Made by a program: the position numbers and the translations under genes
Assembly: GCF_001426885.1 (NCBI RefSeq)
Contig: NZ_LMFP01000025.1
Location: 1-53,203, forward strand
Reading direction: 5' to 3'
DNA length: 53,203 bases
Source: Pelomonas sp. Root1444
GTDB lineage: Bacteria; Pseudomonadota; Gammaproteobacteria; Burkholderiales; Burkholderiaceae_C
Part shown: positions 50,071 through 53,203 of the stretch, one piece after another
Layout: each line of letters starts with the position of its first letter
How positions within the stretch are numbered: the first letter of the stretch is position 1
The notes under the pieces: generated by a model
Told to the model about the DNA's origin: nothing
What the model saw: the letters and a program-made list of their open reading frames with translations, nothing else
The model's database searches: none

Positions 50071-50874
50071 TCAGCCGGTGACGCGCCTGAAGCGCGCCGG
50101 CAGGTCGGCGGTGCGCAGCAGCAGGGGCAGGTCGGCCGTGTTGAAGTCCGGGTCCCAGGCGGGCTCGCCCATCAGCTTGGCGCCGCAGCGCAGGTAGCCA
50201 CGGATCAGCGCCGGCGCTTCGACGACGAGGTCCTGCCGCAGGTGCGCGATGGGCAGCGGCAGCCGCGGTCGCACTTGGCAGTCGATGGGCGCGAGGTGCT
50301 GGGCGGCGATCTGCCGCCAAAGGCTGGCCGCAAAGTGGCCGCCGTCGCGCATGCTGACGCTGGCGCAGCCGATGACGGTGTCCAGGCCGTTGCGCGCCAT
50401 GAACGCCGCGAGCGCCCCCCACAGCGCCATGATGGCGCTGCCGCTGCGATGGTCCGCATGCACGCAGGAGCGCCCGATCTCGGCAATGCGGGGGCGCAGC
50501 GCGCGCAGTCGCGTCAGGTCGAACTCGGTGTCGCTGTACAGCCCGCCGGCCCGCTTGGCGGCTGCGGGCGTCAGCACACGGTAGGTGCCGATGACGGCGC
50601 CAGGCTCGCCGTCGTCGCCCTCGGTGCGCACGAGCAGGTGCTCGCAGTAGGCGTCGAAGAGGTCGATGTCGAGCCCGGCCGGTGCATGCTTGGGCGACGC
50701 CAGGCGTGCGCCCATCTCGACGGCGAAGACCTCGTAGCGCAAGGCTTGGGCTTCGCGCACCTCGGACTCGCTGTTTGCCCAGCTGATGCTCAGGCGGGCG
50801 GTAGGCGCGCGCGATGGGCGCGGCAGGGAAGCTGCGTGCAACGACGCATGCATGAGGATCTGGCTGCGGTTCAT
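50071..50874 (-). CDS. GNAT-type ornithine acyltransferase-like protein (OlsB family)
   Basis: About 267 residues. ISWANSESEVREAQALRYEVFAVEMGARL, DLFDAYCEHLLV, VIGTYRVLTPAAAKRAGGLYSDTEFDLTRL, EIGRSCVHADHRSGSAIMALWGALAAFMARNG and SLWRQIAAQHL are the pattern of acyl-ACP-dependent GNAT proteins such as OlsB, which makes lyso-ornithine lipid. The second enzyme OlsA is absent here. The start at 50874 is preferred, since the longer frame starts with a rare TTG. It sits on the opposite strand, splitting ptsH from ptsI. Confidence 0.8.
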   Translation of the reverse strand: MNRSQILMHASLHAASLPRPSRAPTARLSISWANSESEVREAQALRYEVFAVEMGARLASPKHAPAGLDIDLFDAYCEHLLVRTEGDDGEPGAVIGTYRVLTPAAAKRAGGLYSDTEFDLTRLRALRPRIAEIGRSCVHADHRSGSAIMALWGALAAFMARNGLDTVIGCASVSMRDGGHFAASLWRQIAAQHLAPIDCQVRPRLPLPIAHLRQDLVVEAPALIRGYLRCGAKLMGEPAWDPDFNTADLPLLLRTADLPARFRRVTG

Positions 50875-50989
50875 GCCGGCCATGCTGGTCGGCCCGTCTG
50901 ACGCCGCAGTGAAGGTCCCATGAAAAAACCATGACGGGCGAGGTTGTTGCAAGCGGCTACATTGGCCCCTCGATCTGCGGAGTGCGCTG

Positions 50990-52768
50990 ATGAGTTTTCA
51001 GGTGTTCGGCATTGCGGTCTCGCGCGGCGTGGCCATCGGTCGCGCCGTGCTGGTGGCCTCCAGCCGTGTGGACGTGGCCCACTATTTCGTCTCACCCGAT
51101 GAGATCCAGAGCGAGATCGCCCGCCTGCTGCGCGCCCGCGACGCCGTCGTGCATGAGCTGGCCACGCTGAAGGACGAGCTGCCCGGCGACGCGCCCCACG
51201 AACTCGCCGCGCTGCTGGACGTGCACCTGATGCTGCTGCACGACGAGGCGCTGACCGGCAGCGCGAGCCAATGGATCGTCGACCGGCACTACAACGCGGA
51301 ATGGGCGCTGTCCGCGCAGCTCGAAGTGCTGGCGCGCCAGTTCGATGAGATGGAGGATGACTACCTGCGCGAGCGCAAGGCCGACCTGGAGCAGGTGGTC
51401 GAGCGTGTGCTGGGCGCACTCGCGCAGGAGGCGGGCAAGGCGCCGCCGCCGGTCAGGCCTCGCGACTTCGGCGGCGAGGACCCGCTGCTGCTGGTCGCTG
51501 CCGACATCGCGCCGGCCGACATGATCCAGTTCAAGCGCAGCGTCTTCCGCGGCTTCATCACCGATATCGGCGGAAAGACCTCGCACACCGCCATCGTCGC
51601 GCGCAGCATGGACATCCCGGCCGTGGTCGGTACCCGCGAGGCTTCGCGGCTGATCATGCAGGACGACTGGGTGATCATCGACGGCGATGCCGGCACCGTC
51701 ATCGTGAATCCCTCGCCCATCGTGCTGGAGGAGTACCGCTTCCGACAGCGCCAGAGCGAGCTGGAACGGGCGCGCCTCGCGCGCCTGCGCCACACGCCCG
51801 CCGTGACGCTGGACGGCGTGCAAGTCGACCTGCACGCCAACATCGAGATGCCGGTCGATGCCGAGTCGGCAGTCGCCGCTGGCGCGACGGGCGTCGGCCT
51901 CTTCCGCAGCGAATTCTTGTTCATGAACCGCGACGGTGAACTGCCCAGCGAGGAAGAGCAGTTCATCGCCTACAAGGCGGCCGTCGAATCGATGAAGGGC
52001 ATGCCGGTCACCATTCGCACGGTGGACGTTGGCGCTGACAAGCCGCTGGACCGGCTCACCGTCAACGAATTGCGCCACGAGCATGTACTCAACCCCGCCA
52101 TGGGGCTGCGCGCGATCCGCTGGAGCCTCGCTGAGCCCAGCATGTTCCGCCAGCAGCTGCGCGCGATCTACCGCGCCAGCGCCTACGGCAAGGTCAGGCT
52201 GCTGATTCCGATGGTGGCGCACCTGAGCGAGGTGCGCCAGATCCTGGAGACCATCAGGAAGGTGCAGCAGCAACTGACCGACGCCGGCCATGCCTTCACC
52301 CGCGTGGAGCTGGGCGTCATGATCGAGATTCCCGCGGCCGCCGTCATGCTGCCGCTGCTGCTGCGTCACGTCGACTTTGTCTCCATCGGCACCAACGACT
52401 TGATCCAGTACACGCTGGCGATCGACCGAGCCGACGAGGCGGTGGCCCATCTGTATGACCCCTGGCATCCGGCGGTGTTGCAGCTCATCAGCCAATCCAT
52501 CGCCCAGGCCAACGCCGCGGGCAAAGGTGTGAGCGTCTGCGGCGAAATGGCCGGGGATCCCGACTTCACGGAATTGCTGCTGGCCATGGGGTTGCGCAGC
52601 TTCTCCATGCATCCATCGCAGATCCCTGCCGTGAAGCAGCGCGTGCTCCGCGCTGACGCGCAGCGCTTGGCGAGCGCATTGCCGCGGCTGCTGGAAAGCG
52701 AAGACCCACGCGCGACTGCTGAGAAAGAGTTGTCAGCCGCCAGAAGCGGCGCGGCGATCGTTCATTGA
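50990..52768 (+). CDS. ptsI: PTS enzyme I (phosphoenolpyruvate-protein phosphotransferase)
   Basis: A 592-residue enzyme. GGKTSHTAIVARSMDIPAVVG has the phospho-His199. EAGATGVGLFRSEFLFMNRDGELPSEEEQF, TVDVGADKPLD, NPAMGLRAIRWSL and MVAHLSEVRQILE are the TIM-barrel blocks, and VSVCGEMAGDP holds the catalytic Cys. It uses PEP to charge HPr. GGAG lies before the ATG. Length is near the usual 570-580 residues. Confidence 0.95.
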   Translation: MSFQVFGIAVSRGVAIGRAVLVASSRVDVAHYFVSPDEIQSEIARLLRARDAVVHELATLKDELPGDAPHELAALLDVHLMLLHDEALTGSASQWIVDRHYNAEWALSAQLEVLARQFDEMEDDYLRERKADLEQVVERVLGALAQEAGKAPPPVRPRDFGGEDPLLLVAADIAPADMIQFKRSVFRGFITDIGGKTSHTAIVARSMDIPAVVGTREASRLIMQDDWVIIDGDAGTVIVNPSPIVLEEYRFRQRQSELERARLARLRHTPAVTLDGVQVDLHANIEMPVDAESAVAAGATGVGLFRSEFLFMNRDGELPSEEEQFIAYKAAVESMKGMPVTIRTVDVGADKPLDRLTVNELRHEHVLNPAMGLRAIRWSLAEPSMFRQQLRAIYRASAYGKVRLLIPMVAHLSEVRQILETIRKVQQQLTDAGHAFTRVELGVMIEIPAAAVMLPLLLRHVDFVSIGTNDLIQYTLAIDRADEAVAHLYDPWHPAVLQLISQSIAQANAAGKGVSVCGEMAGDPDFTELLLAMGLRSFSMHPSQIPAVKQRVLRADAQRLASALPRLLESEDPRATAEKELSAARSGAAIVH

Positions 52769-52899
52769 TCCCGATCTGCGGCGTCCGCAGTTTCTCTATA
52801 TTGATAGACGCGCATCCCTGCTGGAAATGCAGGGCGCGACCACCGCCTTGAGAGCGCAGGCTCTTTGGACGGCGCCAGATGAAAAACGGTCCACACCTC

Positions 52900-52929
52900 T
52901 TGCGCCGGCTGAAAAACCTGTGCTAAAGT
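52900..52929 (+). promoter_or_regulatory. Candidate promoter P1 at right edge
   Basis: TTGCGC (52900-52905) and TAAAGT (52924-52929) with an 18-bp spacer. Each keeps about four consensus bases. Confidence 0.45.
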
Positions 52930-53068
52930 CGTGGGCTTCGCTGATCACAGCGCTGCAGCCGGAAACGGCGGCGGAGCGGGATGAGCGAAGGCGGGCTGAG
53001 AGGCTCGTCAGGCGGGCTTGAGAGAGTCCACGAGCGCTGAGAAGTTCAAAGAATTTTTCAAAAAGCGC

Positions 53069-53097
53069 TTGACGACGCTGCAAAAGCAGATCAAAAT
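53069..53097 (+). promoter_or_regulatory. Candidate strong promoter P2 at right edge
   Basis: TTGACG (53069-53074) and CAAAAT (53092-53097) with an ideal 17-bp spacer, preceded by an AT-rich tract (gaatttttcaaaaagc, about 53051-53066) like an UP element. A hairpin with arms TCGCCTC (53099-53105) and GAGGCGA (53143-53149) follows at the transcript start. Confidence 0.6.
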
Positions 53098-53203
53098 CTC
53101 GCCTCTTTGCTGCTGACGACTGAATGCGAAAGCAAACAGCATGAGGCGACAAAGAAAGAAGCAAAGTTGCTGAGTATCGAGAAAAGAAATTTTCAAAAAT
53201 ACT

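Larger units (their letters stand above)
52769..53203. other. Leader/promoter region of a stable-RNA operon (right edge)
   Basis: No protein-coding gene is supported. The DNA turns AT-rich toward the end. It contains promoter-like elements and a long hairpin. The layout resembles the upstream leader of rRNA operons in betaproteobacteria, but no rRNA is inside the window, so this is inference. Confidence 0.5.

Overview
The window looks like chromosomal DNA of a high-G+C betaproteobacterium of the order Burkholderiales, in the Roseateles/Rubrivivax/Leptothrix direction. The support is the gene order and families seen: ybeD-lipB-lipA, phoH-ybeY, ruvAB, a DUF1840 protein, an HU protein with a Lys/Ala/Pro tail, a Gram-negative porin with the betaproteobacterial signature, a mannose-type EIIA-HPr-EI phosphotransfer set, and a PEP-CTERM protein. 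Species cannot be fixed from this alone.

Positions 1 to about 12,350 form an accessory region. It is visibly lower in G+C over much of its length, has long gene-poor spacers, and starts with debris of two insertion sequences (IS66-type TnpB and IS3-type OrfA). Its most distinctive content is a two-gene minus-strand operon (906-3708) encoding a secreted caspase-like cysteine protease and a secreted serine alpha/beta hydrolase with matching Arg-rich signal peptides. It also holds a TM2/DUF4112 membrane-protein pair, a secreted unknown protein, a very long repeat-rich PEP-CTERM surface protein, two XRE-type regulators with an operator-like dyad, an unfamiliar 321-residue DNA-binding-like protein and two tiny overlapping genes.

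From about 12,350 onward the sequence is dense core-like DNA. Regions in order: a second protease-hydrolase arrangement, here one polypeptide with an N-terminal papain-like domain and a C-terminal lipase-like domain (13306-15537); a ketopantoate reductase-like gene and NnrU; a lysine catabolism unit with a divergent Lrp-type regulator and a clear dyad operator (17299-20502); tRNA-Leu(CAG) with a strong terminator; cyclic-di-GMP enzymes (a PAS-GGDEF-EAL protein, and a translationally coupled HD-GYP + GGDEF-EAL pair) around HU and a LacI regulator; a porin; ruvAB with an adjacent two-component system; phoH-ybeY; hemB-corA and hemJ with a candidate small RNA between them; a cell-envelope run (VanZ-like, ferredoxin, hydrolase, D-Ala-D-Ala carboxypeptidase); ybeD-lipB-lipA interrupted by a decayed NTPase remnant and a Sel1-repeat gene; an amidase-like lipoprotein, a TlpA thioredoxin and a histidine-kinase-like protein that has lost its phospho-accepting His; a CaiB-type CoA transferase; and the PTS phosphorelay genes. 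The right edge appears to be the promoter and leader region of a strong stable-RNA operon, probably rRNA, whose body lies outside the window.

The best candidates for something new are the exported caspase/hydrolase operon, the papain-lipase fusion, the candidate small RNA at 37852-37965, and the degenerate kinase-receiver protein. All functional statements come from reading motifs by eye; no database search was run.
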